Positions 48,864 to 57,836 are shown, counted from the stretch's first letter. The stretch: 64,000 nt of DNA from Palsa-504 sp963835775 (GCA_963835775.1 CAWIHB010000019.1:12883-76882), one strand, 5' to 3'. Notes: generated by a model from the sequence alone, not told the origin. Numbers and translations: made by a program.

Positions 48864-49898
48864 ATGCGCGCCCTGCAGCTCAAGAGCTTCCAGTCCGATC
48901 CCGAGCTGGTCGACCTGCCCGAGCCCGAGCCGGGTCCCGGCCAGGTCGTGATCAAGGTCGGCGGCGCCGGCGCCTGTCACTCCGACCTGCACGTGATCAG
49001 GGAATTCGCCGAGGGGGCGGCGCCGTGGGGCCCGCCGTTCGTCCTCGGGCACGAAGCGGCCGGCTGGGTCCACCGGACCGGCAGCGGCGTCCGCGGGCTG
49101 GAGCCCGGCGCACCCGTTGCCGTGTACGGCCTGCTCGGCTGCGGGCAGTGCCAGCCGTGCGCCGCCGGGGCCGAGAACCTCTGCGTCCACGGCCTGGAAG
49201 GACCGCCGGGCATCGGGTTCGGCGTGGACGGCGCCATGGCCGAGTACCTGCTCATCAGCGATCCGCGGCGGCTGGTGCCCATCGGCGATCTCGATCCGGT
49301 GGATGTCGCGCCGCTGACCGACGCCGGCCTCACGCCGTACCGCGCTATCAAACGGGTCCAGCCCAAGCTGACGCCGGGCTCCCACGCCGTGGTGATCGGG
49401 GCCGGCGGGCTCGGGCACCTGGCCATCCAGATCCTCGGCGCGCTGACCCCGGCCCGGGTCATCGCGGTCGACACCCGCGATGACGCGCTGTCCCTGGCCC
49501 GGCAGGTCGGTGCGGCCGCCACCGTAAAGGCCGGCGACGACGCATCCGCGGCGGTCATCGACGCCACCGGCGGCGCCCGGGCCGACGTGGTGCTGGACTT
49601 CGTGGGCAGCGCCGCGACCATCGCGCTCGGCGCTGCGGTGGCCAAGGTCGGCATGGACCTGGTGGTGGTCGGCGCCGCCGCGGGCCAGTTCAGCTGGAAC
49701 TTCTACGCGCTGCCGTACGAAGTCAGCCTGACCACCTCGTTCTGGGGCACCCTGCCCGAACTGCACGAGGTGATCGCCCTGGCCCGCCAGGGCCTGATCC
49801 AGGCCCACGTGCAGCGGTTCGCGCTCGAGCAGGCCATGCACGCCTACGAGCTGATGGAAGCGGGCCAGCTGTCCGGCCGCGCCGTCATGGTGCCGTAA
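48864..49898 (+). CDS. Zinc-dependent alcohol dehydrogenase
   Basis: A 344-residue MDR alcohol dehydrogenase. The catalytic zinc ligands are in GACHSDLHV (Cys) and LGHEAAGWV (His-Glu). The structural zinc segment is CGQCQPCAAGAENLC with four cysteines. The nucleotide site is HAVVIGAGGLGHLAIQILGA followed by VIAVDTRDD, where the aspartate favours NAD+. It oxidises an alcohol to aldehyde or ketone. The ATG at 48864 follows AGGAGGA, 30 bp after E2. Together with the E1/E2 genes it may feed a carbonyl product into the oxoacid step. Confidence 0.92.
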   Translation: MRALQLKSFQSDPELVDLPEPEPGPGQVVIKVGGAGACHSDLHVIREFAEGAAPWGPPFVLGHEAAGWVHRTGSGVRGLEPGAPVAVYGLLGCGQCQPCAAGAENLCVHGLEGPPGIGFGVDGAMAEYLLISDPRRLVPIGDLDPVDVAPLTDAGLTPYRAIKRVQPKLTPGSHAVVIGAGGLGHLAIQILGALTPARVIAVDTRDDALSLARQVGAAATVKAGDDASAAVIDATGGARADVVLDFVGSAATIALGAAVAKVGMDLVVVGAAAGQFSWNFYALPYEVSLTTSFWGTLPELHEVIALARQGLIQAHVQRFALEQAMHAYELMEAGQLSGRAVMVP

Positions 49899-49918
49899 GC
49901 CGGCCGTCAGGGAGCAGC

Positions 49919-50917
49919 ATGTCCTCTGGTGAGGCGCCCAGCGCCGCGATGCTGACCGTATTCTCCGAACGCCGCAGCGATCTGCTCATCACCGCCCGCG
50001 AGGAGCGCGCCGAGGGCGTCATCTCGCTCACCCTGGCCGACCCCGGCGGCGCCCAGCTCCCGGCCTGGACGCCCGGCGCCCATATCGACCTGCTGCTGGA
50101 GGACACCGTCCGGCAGTACTCGCTGTGCGGCGCCCCCGGCGACCAGCACCGCTGGCGGATCGCGGTGCTGCTGGACCCGGGCGGCCGCGGTGGGTCCCGC
50201 CGGGTGCACGAGACCCTGAACGTGGGAGACCTGGTCGCCGTCCGGGGCCCGCGCAACCACTTCCCGCTGCACGCGGTGCCGCGCTACATCTTCCTGGCCG
50301 GGGGCATCGGCATCACGCCGATCCTGCCCATGGTCGCCGCCGCCACCGAAGCGGGCGCCGACTGGCAGCTGTATTACGGCGGTCGCAGTCGGGCCTCCAT
50401 GGCCTTCCTGGACGAACTGGCGCCCTACGGCGAGCGGGTGACCGTCTGGCCGCAGGACAGCCAGGGCCTGCTGCCGCTGGATGAGATCCTGGGCGACCCG
50501 GCCGGGGGCGCGCTGGTCTACTGCTGCGGGCCGGAGGCCCTGCTGGCCGCGGCCGAGCAGCGCTGCGCGGCCTGGCCGGCCGGGGCCCTGCACCTGGAGC
50601 GGTTCGCCGCCAAGCCGCAGCCCGAGCCGGCCGTAGGCCAGGGGGAGGAGGCCCCGTTCGAGGTGGTCTGCCAGCGCTCCGGGCTGACCGTCACCGTGCC
50701 GCCCGGCCAGTCGATCCTCGACGCGCTCGAGGAGCAGGGCGTGAGCGTACTCTCGTCCTGCCAGGAGGGCGTCTGCGGCACCTGCGAGACCCGGGTGCTG
50801 GAGGGCGTCCCCGATCACCGCGACTCGCTGCTGTCCGAAGAGGAGCGGGAAGAGAACGAGTACATGATGGTCTGCGTCTCGCGGGCCAAGTCCGATCGGC
50901 TGGTGCTCGACCTGTGA
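49919..50917 (+). CDS. Oxidoreductase with C-terminal 2Fe-2S ferredoxin (VanB-like)
   Basis: A 332-residue phthalate-dioxygenase-reductase-type protein. Domains in order: flavin (FMN) barrel with RQYSLCGAP, NAD domain with IFLAGGIGITPILPMVAAAT and YCCGPEALL, then a plant-type [2Fe-2S] domain with CQEGVCGTCETRV and the last cysteine in MMVCVSRAK. It passes electrons from NAD(P)H to a Rieske oxygenase in the cytosol. The ATG at 49919 follows GGGAGCA. It is followed 19 bp later by a matching VanA-like oxygenase and could also serve the three other oxygenases, which lack reductases. Confidence 0.93.
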   Translation: MSSGEAPSAAMLTVFSERRSDLLITAREERAEGVISLTLADPGGAQLPAWTPGAHIDLLLEDTVRQYSLCGAPGDQHRWRIAVLLDPGGRGGSRRVHETLNVGDLVAVRGPRNHFPLHAVPRYIFLAGGIGITPILPMVAAATEAGADWQLYYGGRSRASMAFLDELAPYGERVTVWPQDSQGLLPLDEILGDPAGGALVYCCGPEALLAAAEQRCAAWPAGALHLERFAAKPQPEPAVGQGEEAPFEVVCQRSGLTVTVPPGQSILDALEEQGVSVLSSCQEGVCGTCETRVLEGVPDHRDSLLSEEEREENEYMMVCVSRAKSDRLVLDL

Positions 50918-50936
50918 AGACCACCGGGAGGCAACC

Positions 50937-52001
50937 GTGACCCAGACAGCTGACCAGGCCGGGTCCCGTAACTACCCGCTGAACTGCTGGTACGTCGTGG
51001 CTACCAGCGACGAGGTGGGCCGGGCGCTGCTGGCCAGGCAGGTGCTGGACCGCGGGCTGCTGCTGTTCCGCACCGCCGCGGGCCAGGTCTCGGTGCTCGA
51101 TGACCGGTGCCCGCACCGCGCGGCCCCGCTGTCCATGGGCAGCCTGGACGGCGACGAGGTGGTGTGCGCCTACCACGGCTTCACCTACGCGGCGGACGGC
51201 CAGTGCGTCCGGGTGCCGTCCCAGCGCCACGTGCCCTACGGCGCCCGGGTCCGCAGCTACCCGGTCGCCGAACGGCCCCCGTTCATCTGGGTCTGGCCCG
51301 GCAACCCCGCGCTGAGCCGCGGGACCGAACCGCCCGACCTGCCCCCGCTGCGCGAGCCGGGCTGGGCCGTGCTGGGCGGCTCGCTGGAGCTGGCCGTCAA
51401 TTACCTGCTGCTGCACGACAACGCGCTGGACCGCACGCACTTCCCCTACGTGCACCCGCACCGCATTCACCGCGGCTACGTGCAGGACCCGCCGCCGCTG
51501 CGGATCGAGGTCACCGAGACCACCGTCTCCTACAGCCGGACCTTCACCCCGGCGCCGCTGATCGGCTGGCAGCACGAGGCCACCGGGCTGCCCCCCGACC
51601 GCGAGTACACCCAGCGCGAGACCGGCACGTTCGTCTCGCCCGCCCTGCACGTGGACGAGATGGACATCGTCGGCCCGGACCAGGTGTACCGCGGGGTGTT
51701 CATCCGCGGCTACACGCCGGTCGACGCCGCCCGGACCCTCATCACCTGGCGGGCGGCCCGCAACTACGCCCAGGGCGACGGGTCGGTCACCGAGCGGCTG
51801 CGCGAGGTCTACCTGGGCACCATGACCGAGGACCAGCCGCTGCTCGAGGCCATCCAGGCCCGCACCGGGGGAGCGGTCGGCTATCAGGTCAGCGCGGCCG
51901 CCGACGCCGCGGCCATCCGCGCCTACCAGATCGTCGAGGCCATGCTGGCCGAGGAGGACGGCCGCGCCTTCACCCGCTGGCACGGCACCCGCCGCGACTG
52001 A
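50937..52001 (+). CDS. Rieske oxygenase, VanA-like
   Basis: A 354-residue phthalate-family monooxygenase/demethylase alpha subunit. Rieske ligands are C58-x-H60 and C77-x2-H80 (DRCPHRAAP ... CAYHGF). The mononuclear iron histidines are H168 and H173 in NALDRTHFPYVH, preceded by D161/D165-type acids. The family removes methyl groups from methoxy-aromatics or hydroxylates rings. GTG at 50937 follows GGGAGGC. The stop codon lies in the first of four 48-bp repeats. With the VanB-like gene it forms a two-component system. Confidence 0.93.
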   Translation: MTQTADQAGSRNYPLNCWYVVATSDEVGRALLARQVLDRGLLLFRTAAGQVSVLDDRCPHRAAPLSMGSLDGDEVVCAYHGFTYAADGQCVRVPSQRHVPYGARVRSYPVAERPPFIWVWPGNPALSRGTEPPDLPPLREPGWAVLGGSLELAVNYLLLHDNALDRTHFPYVHPHRIHRGYVQDPPPLRIEVTETTVSYSRTFTPAPLIGWQHEATGLPPDREYTQRETGTFVSPALHVDEMDIVGPDQVYRGVFIRGYTPVDAARTLITWRAARNYAQGDGSVTERLREVYLGTMTEDQPLLEAIQARTGGAVGYQVSAAADAAAIRAYQIVEAMLAEEDGRAFTRWHGTRRD

Positions 52002-52190
52002 GCGGCCGCGCGGCGGCTTGCCCGACGCGCGCGCTCCAGCAGGCACTGAGCGGCCGCGCGGCGGCTTGCCCGACGCGCGCGCTCCAGCAGGCACTGAGCG
52101 GCCGCGCGGCGGCTTGCCCGACGCGCGCGCTCCAGCAGGCACTGAGCGGCCGCGCGGCGGCTTGCCCGACGCGCGCGCTCCAGCAGGCAC
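51999..52190 (+). repeat. Four exact 48-bp tandem repeats
   Basis: The unit starts with the oxygenase stop TGA and continues GCGGCCGCGCGGCGGCTTGC to CAGCAGGCAC; four identical copies lie at 51999, 52047, 52095 and 52143, with a partial fifth. Since 48 is divisible by 3, every copy begins with an in-frame TGA after the oxygenase. The GC-only palindromes GCGGCCGC and GCGCGCGC can form strong structure. Confidence 0.92.
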
Positions 52191-52214
52191 TGAGCAGGTC
52201 CCGCCCGCCGCGAC

Positions 52215-52251
52215 CGGCCCGTTCGGGTGTCTTTTTAGGCCGAACGGGCCG
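52215..52251. terminator. Hairpin terminator between convergent genes
   Basis: A perfect 12-bp stem (52215-52226 with 52240-52251) closes a 13-nt loop that contains TTTTT. It lies between the VanA-like gene (plus) and an SDR gene (minus), so it can serve both. The T-run in the loop rather than after the stem is unusual. Confidence 0.75.
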
Positions 52252-52267
52252 TGGTATCAGCTGCCGG

Positions 52268-53047
52268 TCAGTACGCGGCGGTCCCGCCGTCGACGTTGTA
52301 CGCGGAGCCAGTGATGCCGCCCGCGACATCCGTGGCCAGCAGGACGGCTACCGCGGCGACCTCCTCGATGGTGCTGATCCGCTTGAGCGCGGTTTCCTGG
52401 GCGAACTGGTCGACCATCTGGTCGAAGGTCAGGCCCATCTCCCTGGCGCTGTCCGGCCCGGTTGCCACCAGCACGTCGGTCCACACCAGCCCCGGGCAGA
52501 TCGCGTTGCAGGTGATGCCGGCGGGGCCGTTCTCCCTGGCTATCGCCTTGGTCAGGCCGATCAGCGCGTGCTTGCAGGTCACGTAGGCGGGGATGGCCGG
52601 CTTGCCGTGCTTGCCCTCGACCGAGGAGATGTTGATGATCCGCCCGAACTTTTGCGGGATCATGTACTCCAGGGCCTTGCGGCTGGCCCAGAACGCCGAA
52701 TACAGGTTCCATTTGACCGCGTAGTCCCAGTCCTCGTCGGCCAGGTTGGCCACCGGCGCGGTCTTGATCAGGCCGCCGGCGTTGTTGACCAGGATGTCGA
52801 TCCGGCCGAACTTCTCGACCGCCCCGCCCACCACCGCGTCGATGTCCTCACGGACGGTGACATCACCCTTGATGAAGTAGCCGCGCTCGCCGGCGTTCAT
52901 CTCCTTCAGCGCCCGCGCGCCCTTCTCCGCGTCCCGGCCGTTGATGACGATGCTGGCCCCCTCGGCCAGGAAGGCCGCCCCGATGCCCTGCCCGATGCCG
53001 GTGCTCCCGCTGGTGATGACAGCTACTTTGCCGTCGAGTTTCCCCAT
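52268..53047 (-). CDS. SDR family oxidoreductase
   Basis: A 259-residue classical SDR. The cofactor site is AVITSGSTGIGQGIGAAFLA (S-G-S-T-G-I-G), then NGRDAEKG (arginine, NADP-like), VNNAGG and NISSVEGKHGKPAIPAYVTC followed by KHAL, with the catalytic Y-x-x-x-K. It ends YNVDGGTAAY. The same NISSVEGK pattern occurs in the SDR at 59018-59863, so the two are close paralogues, and the collapsed relic at 32338 ends alike. The ATG at 53047 follows GGAGGGCC. Transcription ends at the shared hairpin. Confidence 0.93.
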   Translation of the reverse strand: MGKLDGKVAVITSGSTGIGQGIGAAFLAEGASIVINGRDAEKGARALKEMNAGERGYFIKGDVTVREDIDAVVGGAVEKFGRIDILVNNAGGLIKTAPVANLADEDWDYAVKWNLYSAFWASRKALEYMIPQKFGRIINISSVEGKHGKPAIPAYVTCKHALIGLTKAIARENGPAGITCNAICPGLVWTDVLVATGPDSAREMGLTFDQMVDQFAQETALKRISTIEEVAAVAVLLATDVAGGITGSAYNVDGGTAAY

Positions 53048-53120
53048 GCTGGCCCTCCTTTGGCTGGCCCAATGTTTACACGGACTTCAGTATCTGGTCA
53101 ACGAGGTCCTGGCCACGCCG

Positions 53121-53867
53121 TCAGGCGGTCTCGCCGCCGTCCACGACCAGCAGCGTTCCGGTGATGAAGCTCGCCTCGGCCGACAGCAGGAAACACACCG
53201 GCGCGGCGATCTCCTCCGGTTCGGCCACCCGCTTCTGCAGGTTGCCCTGGCCGAACATGACCGATCCCTGCTCGACGCTGCCGGCCCGGGCGATCATCAG
53301 CGGTTCGGTCATGCCGGTCCTGGTGCGTCCCGGCGCCACGGTGTTGACCCGGATTTCCGGTGCCACGTCGCGGGCCAGCTGGCGGGAGAAGGCCAAGATC
53401 GCGCCCTTGGCCGCGCCGTACGGCGCGTTACCGGACTGAGCCTTCAGCGCGGCGACCGACGCGACGTTCACGATGGCGCCGCTGCCCCGCTTCCGCATCA
53501 CCGGCAGTACCTCGCGGCAGAACAGGAACGTGCCGCCCACGTGCACGGTCATCATGCGCTGCCAGCGCTCGAACGGCCATTCCTCGATCGGCCCGAACTC
53601 CGCGTGACCCGCCGCGTTGAACAGGCAGTCGATCGACCCGAAATGCTGGGCCACCGCCTGCACGCTGCGGCCTACCGAGTCCTCGGCGGCGACGTCCGCC
53701 CCCAGGGCGATCGCGCCGTCGAGTTCGCCGGCCACTTTCTGGGCCTTCTCCTCGTCGCGGTCGACCACTGCCACCCGGCCGCCGTCGGCCGTGAACCGGC
53801 GCCCGACCTCCGCGCCGAGCCCGGAGGCGCCGCCGGTGACGAGCAGGACCTTTCCGTCGAACCGCAT
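53121..53867 (-). CDS. SDR family oxidoreductase
   Basis: A 248-residue classical SDR. The cofactor motif is LLVTGGASGLGAEVGRRFTA, followed by AVVDRDEEKAQKV (acidic residue, NAD-like), FNAAGH in place of NNAG and ASVAALKAQSGNAPYGAAKG with the catalytic S ... Y-x-x-x-K. It ends LLVVDGGETA. The ATG at 53867 follows GAGGAGGCC. The 73-bp gap to the next SDR suggests separate or weak co-transcription. It probably dehydrogenates a secondary alcohol in the pathway. Confidence 0.92.
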   Translation of the reverse strand: MRFDGKVLLVTGGASGLGAEVGRRFTADGGRVAVVDRDEEKAQKVAGELDGAIALGADVAAEDSVGRSVQAVAQHFGSIDCLFNAAGHAEFGPIEEWPFERWQRMMTVHVGGTFLFCREVLPVMRKRGSGAIVNVASVAALKAQSGNAPYGAAKGAILAFSRQLARDVAPEIRVNTVAPGRTRTGMTEPLMIARAGSVEQGSVMFGQGNLQKRVAEPEEIAAPVCFLLSAEASFITGTLLVVDGGETA

Positions 53868-53963
53868 GAGCCGGCCTCCTCTGTACTTTTACGAGCTGGC
53901 AGGGGGTACTTTCTGGCATGCTATTACACAAAGTCCTCGCCCCGCCCGGATCGGAAGGCAGCC

Positions 53964-54290
53964 GTGACCGACGACAGCGCGGTGTACCTGCACGTGACGA
54001 TTCAGCTCGTCCGCGGTAAGCACCGGGTCTTCGCGGCCGCCATGGCCGAGATGGCGCCGGTGCTCGAGAGCCAGGGCTGGCGGCTGGTCGGTGCCTTCAC
54101 GCCGGGCATCGGGCGGCTCGGCGCGGTCTACCACCTGTGGCGCGTACCGTCCGCCGACAGCGCCGTGGAGGCCCTGGCCGCGGTCCGGGCCCACCCGGAC
54201 GCCGCGCGCTGGCACGACGCCTTCGCCGAGTCCGTGGCCGACGAGGCCCTGCAGCTGGTCCGGCCGATGCCCTACTCGCGGACCCCGTGA
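53964..54290 (+). CDS. NIPSNAP-like dimeric alpha-beta barrel protein
   Basis: A 108-residue ferredoxin-like-fold protein. It reads VYLHVTIQLVRGKHRVFAAA, then LESQGWRLVGAFTPGIGRLG and VYHLWRVPSADSAVEALAAV, which matches NIPSNAP-type domains that dimerise and may bind small hydrophobic or acyl ligands. The GTG at 53964 follows CGGAAGG. It is divergent from the SDR at 53867 and convergent with the next operon. Function is not known. Confidence 0.75.
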   Translation: MTDDSAVYLHVTIQLVRGKHRVFAAAMAEMAPVLESQGWRLVGAFTPGIGRLGAVYHLWRVPSADSAVEALAAVRAHPDAARWHDAFAESVADEALQLVRPMPYSRTP

Positions 54291-54294
54291 GCGG

Positions 54295-54753
54295 TCAGCG
54301 GCCCACCACCTGGTAGGTGGCCATGACGTGCTTCTCGGTCGCGATCCGGTCCCGCAGCAGTTCCCGGGCCTGCGCGACCAGGTCGGCCGCCCCGGCCTCC
54401 TGCGCGGCCGCCAGCGCCGCCGCGAAGGCCTGCCCGGCCCGCTCGTAGCGGTCGGCTACGTCGGCCAGGTGCAGGCTGCCGTCCGGGTCCGCCTGCGCCG
54501 CGGCCAGCGCGGCGCGCGCCGGCTCGCTGCCATGCCGTGCCGCCACCTGACCTGCGTAGGCCAGCAGGGCCGCGGTCTCCTCGCGCATCCAGGCGATCTC
54601 GTGCGCGGCCCGCACCGCGGCGTTGCGCAGCACCGTCTCGGTCATGACCAGCCGCAGCTTGAGCGTCTCGTCGGTGAGCCCGGGCAGGATCGCCTCCATC
54701 AGCTCCCGGCAGCAGTCGCCGATCAGCACGTCGGTGGTCGGCTTGGTGATCAT
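54295..54753 (-). CDS. Helical protein accompanying APH kinase, unknown
   Basis: A 152-residue all-helical protein. It begins MITKPTTDVLIGDCCRELME, continues LKLRLVMTETVLRNAAVRAA, HEIAWMREETAALLAYAGQV and later YERAGQAFAAALAAAQEAGA. No catalytic motif is visible. It follows the APH-family kinase gene after 12 bp in one operon, and the two probably work together, for example as kinase plus substrate-binding helper. I assign no function. Confidence 0.7.
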   Translation of the reverse strand: MITKPTTDVLIGDCCRELMEAILPGLTDETLKLRLVMTETVLRNAAVRAAHEIAWMREETAALLAYAGQVAARHGSEPARAALAAAQADPDGSLHLADVADRYERAGQAFAAALAAAQEAGAADLVAQARELLRDRIATEKHVMATYQVVGR

Positions 54754-54765
54754 GACGGGTACCCC

Positions 54766-55758
54766 TCAGCTCAGCCGGTCGCAAATGGCCAGGAACATGT
54801 CGTGCTGATGCGAGATCGCGTTGATCAGGTATGGCGCCAGGATGCCGGGCCGTACGGCGGACCCGATGGCCGCCGCGGCCGCGAGCAGCTGCTCGAGCAG
54901 GGCCGCCATCCCGATGATCAGGAAATAGTCCACCACCTGGGGGTTGACCTGCTCCTCGGCCAGCCCGGTGGCGGCCCGGTAGCGGGCCAGGAACCGTTCC
55001 GGGTCGGCCCAGTACACGTTGGGCTGGAGCGGAATCTGTGTGTAGTAACCCAGGTCCTCGCGCGGATCGCCGACGTGGGCGAACTCCCAGTCGATGACCA
55101 GCGGCGGGCCGGCCGGGCCCACCAGCACGTTGGACGGCTGGCAGTCGCCGTGCACCAGCCCGAGCGGCGCCGGCGGCGGCTGGTGCGCCCGGGCCCACCA
55201 GCTGACGTACTTCAGCACCGGCGCGCTACTCGGGTACTCCCCGGCCATCCGGTCGTAGTGGGCCAGCACCCCGTCCAGGTAGGGCGGCCAGTCCGGCGGA
55301 TGCGCCATCCGGGCGGGCAGCCTGTCCAGTGGCGTGGTGTGCACCGCCGCGAAGGTGTCCACGAACAGGTCGGCCAGCGGGCCGGCGTCATCGGCCCGGG
55401 CCATCTCGTCCTGCAGCGAAACCGCTGCCGCGCAGTTCATCACGATGGCCTTCGACCCTAGATACTCCCCGGACCGGTCATACCAGCGGGCTACCGGGGT
55501 GGCCACCGACGTCGCGGCCGGCAGCGCCGCAAGCAGCTCCCATTCGGCGTCCCGGTCGCTGGCGAATACGCCGCTGCCGGGCGGGGGATCTCCGCGCAGG
55601 ATGAACGCCTCCTCCGCGCCGCCATGCCACTGAACCCGGGCCCTGGCACTGATCCGGCTGTACCCGCCGGTGATGGCCTCGCAGGCCACGACCCGGCCGC
55701 CGCGGTCCGGCTCGACGGCGGCCAGGAACCGCTCGAACCGGGGACCCAGTGCGTCCAT
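54766..55758 (-). CDS. APH-family phosphotransferase
   Basis: A 330-residue aminoglycoside-phosphotransferase-like kinase. The nucleotide loop is CEAITGGYSRISARARVQW, the catalytic loop LGLVHGDCQPSNVLVG (H-G-D-x-x-x-x-N) and the metal site PLVIDWEFAHVGDPREDLGY. These enzymes phosphorylate hydroxyl groups of small molecules with ATP. Unlike the copy at 22875 it lacks the extra N-terminal domain. The ATG at 55758 follows AGAGGAG. It lies between a histidine phosphatase and a helical helper gene, so kinase and phosphatase sit in one operon. Confidence 0.9.
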   Translation of the reverse strand: MDALGPRFERFLAAVEPDRGGRVVACEAITGGYSRISARARVQWHGGAEEAFILRGDPPPGSGVFASDRDAEWELLAALPAATSVATPVARWYDRSGEYLGSKAIVMNCAAAVSLQDEMARADDAGPLADLFVDTFAAVHTTPLDRLPARMAHPPDWPPYLDGVLAHYDRMAGEYPSSAPVLKYVSWWARAHQPPPAPLGLVHGDCQPSNVLVGPAGPPLVIDWEFAHVGDPREDLGYYTQIPLQPNVYWADPERFLARYRAATGLAEEQVNPQVVDYFLIIGMAALLEQLLAAAAAIGSAVRPGILAPYLINAISHQHDMFLAICDRLS

Positions 55759-55776
55759 GGCACCCGTTCTCCTCTG

Positions 55777-56535
55777 TCAGAAAGTGACCAGCGCGGCGTC
55801 GGCGGCCCGCAGGTGGTGCAGTTCGTTGAGGGTGTGGATGACCCGTCTGCCGTCCCCGGTCAGCACCCGGCTCACCGAGGCGTGCGCGGGCCGGAAGAAC
55901 ATGTCCTGGCGCAGGCCGAGCAGATGGCCGATGTAAGCGTTGATGACGCCGCCGTGGCAGACGATCGCGAGCTGCCGGCCCTTGTGCAGGGCCAGGATGC
56001 CCTCCACCACGGTGACCACCCGGTGCCGGAACTCGGCGCTGCTCTCCGAGAACGGCGACACGTCCCAGCGCAGCTCGCGGTTGAACCGCTCCCGCACGCC
56101 GTGCCACATCACCGGGGACAGCACGTCTTCCAGCCGCACGCCGTCGGGCACGTCCCGGTACGTCTCCACCTCGCGCAGCTCCGGGTAGATAACGGGTTCC
56201 AGGCCGTGCGGCGCCGCCACCTCGCGAGCGGTTTCCACGGCCCGCTCCAGGTGGCTGCACAGTACCGCGGCGATCGGCTCGTCGGCCAGCGCCTTGCCGA
56301 CCGTGGCCGCCTGCCGCTTGCCCAGATCGGACAGCGGCGGGTCCGCCCACAGCGCGGGAGTGAACGCGCCGGACGGCACGTCCTGCTTGCCGTGCCGGAC
56401 GAAGGTCAGCTGGACCACGTCCGGCTGGCCGGTCAGGAACGGCCGGTCGAGAGAGGTCGGGGAGGGCGCCTGGGCCGGAGGTTGGCGCGGGGGAGACGGG
56501 GTGGACGGGGAAGCCGGAATCGGGTGCGGCTGCAT
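55777..56535 (-). CDS. Histidine phosphatase family protein
   Basis: A 252-residue phosphoglycerate-mutase-like protein. After about 40 proline-rich, low-complexity residues the domain begins VVQLTFVRHGKQDVPSGAFT (RHG motif), then PPLSDLGKRQAATVGKALAD, CSHLERAVETAREVAAPHGL and VCHGGVINAYIGHLLG, with the second catalytic histidine in CHGG. It hydrolyses phosphomonoesters. The proline-rich N-terminus may be a non-coding artefact: the ATG at 56535 has no ribosome site and a GTG near 56418 (VVQLTF) is an alternative. It heads the operon with the APH kinase. Confidence 0.85.
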   Translation of the reverse strand: MQPHPIPASPSTPSPPRQPPAQAPSPTSLDRPFLTGQPDVVQLTFVRHGKQDVPSGAFTPALWADPPLSDLGKRQAATVGKALADEPIAAVLCSHLERAVETAREVAAPHGLEPVIYPELREVETYRDVPDGVRLEDVLSPVMWHGVRERFNRELRWDVSPFSESSAEFRHRVVTVVEGILALHKGRQLAIVCHGGVINAYIGHLLGLRQDMFFRPAHASVSRVLTGDGRRVIHTLNELHHLRAADAALVTF

Positions 56536-56681
56536 AGTCAGATCGTAGTCAGACCCCAGAAGCGCGCGCAGCGGCCGGCCGGCTGAATCGATCTAGCTGG
56601 GGTGTTGCCCCGTACCGCCCAGCGCATGAATAATCAAAACCGATAGTTTCACCAGATTGATTCCGCTAACTAGGAGACGAC

Positions 56682-57818
56682 ATGGTCTACGTCCCGCACC
56701 GCGGAGACCTGCCCGCCAGGTTCGGTGACGGAGTGCCGCTGATCCCCGACATCGGCCCCGCCGAGCTGGACTCAAGTGTCTACACCGACCCGGCCAGGTT
56801 CGAGGCCGAGCGCCGCAAGGTGCTCAACCGGAGCTGGCAGATTATCTGCCGTTCCAGCGACCTGCCGGGCACCGGCGACCACGTGGTCTGGGAGGGCCAG
56901 GGTGAGACGATTGTGATCAGCCGCCGCCGCGACGGCGGCATCAGCGGCTTCCACAACGTCTGCCAGCACCGCGGCGCCCGCATCGTGCCGAAATCCGGCC
57001 AGGGTGCCCGCCGCTTCACCTGCCGCTGGCACAGCTGGAGCTACGACCTGCAGGGCACCCTGGTCGGCGTGCCAGACCGCGAGGACTTCGACGAGCGGCA
57101 GCTCAAGGACGCCTGCGCGCCGCCGGTCGAGGTCGCCGAATGGGGCGGCTGGGTCTGGGCGGTGCTGGCCGGGCCGGGCGTCGCGGCGCCGCTGGCCGAC
57201 TGGATCGGCGCGGAGATCGCGGGCGACCTCGGCGCCTACCGCATGGAAGACATGGTGCTACACGACAAGCTCACCTGGGACCTCGAGGCGAACTGGAAGG
57301 TCGTCATCGACGGCTTCAACGAGAACTACCACGCGGCCCACCTGCACACGATCTCGCCGCAGGACGTCAAGGACGGCCGGTTCAGCACCTACTTCGTATT
57401 CGGCAGGAACGGCATGATGGTCATCCCGTACAAGGGCGTGCTGCCGGAGCTGAACCGGACCCAGGACCACCAGGGCCTGGCCATCTGCCACTACACAATC
57501 TTCCCGACCTCGGTGTTCAACAACAACCCGGCCCACCTCCAGCTGTTCCGCGCCGTCCCGATCGCGGTCGACCGGACCCGGTTCGAGACCTGGGAGCTGT
57601 GGTACCCCGACGGCGACGACGAGTACCTGACCAAGACCGGCACCCACTGGGAGCGGCTCAAGGGCGTGGTGGCCGAGGACGTGGAGATCTATCAGGAGTG
57701 GGCGGCCGCGCGCCAGTCCACCGCCTACACGCGGAACGTCTTCAACAACCGCGAATGCAAGATCACCCACTTCCACCGCGTCGTGCAGGACATGCTCGAC
57801 GCCGACGCCGACAACTGA
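56682..57818 (+). CDS. Rieske oxygenase alpha subunit
   Basis: A 378-residue ring-hydroxylating oxygenase. Rieske ligands are C94-x-H96 and C114-x2-H117 (VCQHRGAR ... CRWHSWSY). The catalytic iron site is NWKVVIDGFNENYHAAHLH with H217 and H222. The C-terminus ends NRECKITHFHRVVQDML. It is shorter than the copy at 34796. No beta subunit or reductase is beside it. The ATG at 56682 follows TAGGAGACG. It is the first gene of an operon with a second oxygenase 18 bp downstream. Confidence 0.93.
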   Translation: MVYVPHRGDLPARFGDGVPLIPDIGPAELDSSVYTDPARFEAERRKVLNRSWQIICRSSDLPGTGDHVVWEGQGETIVISRRRDGGISGFHNVCQHRGARIVPKSGQGARRFTCRWHSWSYDLQGTLVGVPDREDFDERQLKDACAPPVEVAEWGGWVWAVLAGPGVAAPLADWIGAEIAGDLGAYRMEDMVLHDKLTWDLEANWKVVIDGFNENYHAAHLHTISPQDVKDGRFSTYFVFGRNGMMVIPYKGVLPELNRTQDHQGLAICHYTIFPTSVFNNNPAHLQLFRAVPIAVDRTRFETWELWYPDGDDEYLTKTGTHWERLKGVVAEDVEIYQEWAAARQSTAYTRNVFNNRECKITHFHRVVQDMLDADADN

Positions 57819-57836
57819 CGGGGACGGGCGCGGACC

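Noticed and set aside
50691..52190. A 499-codon minus-strand frame over the oxygenase and the 48-bp repeats
   Set aside because: It is opposite the clear VanA-like and reductase genes. The repeated PAGARASGKPPRGRS peptides come only from the tandem repeat.
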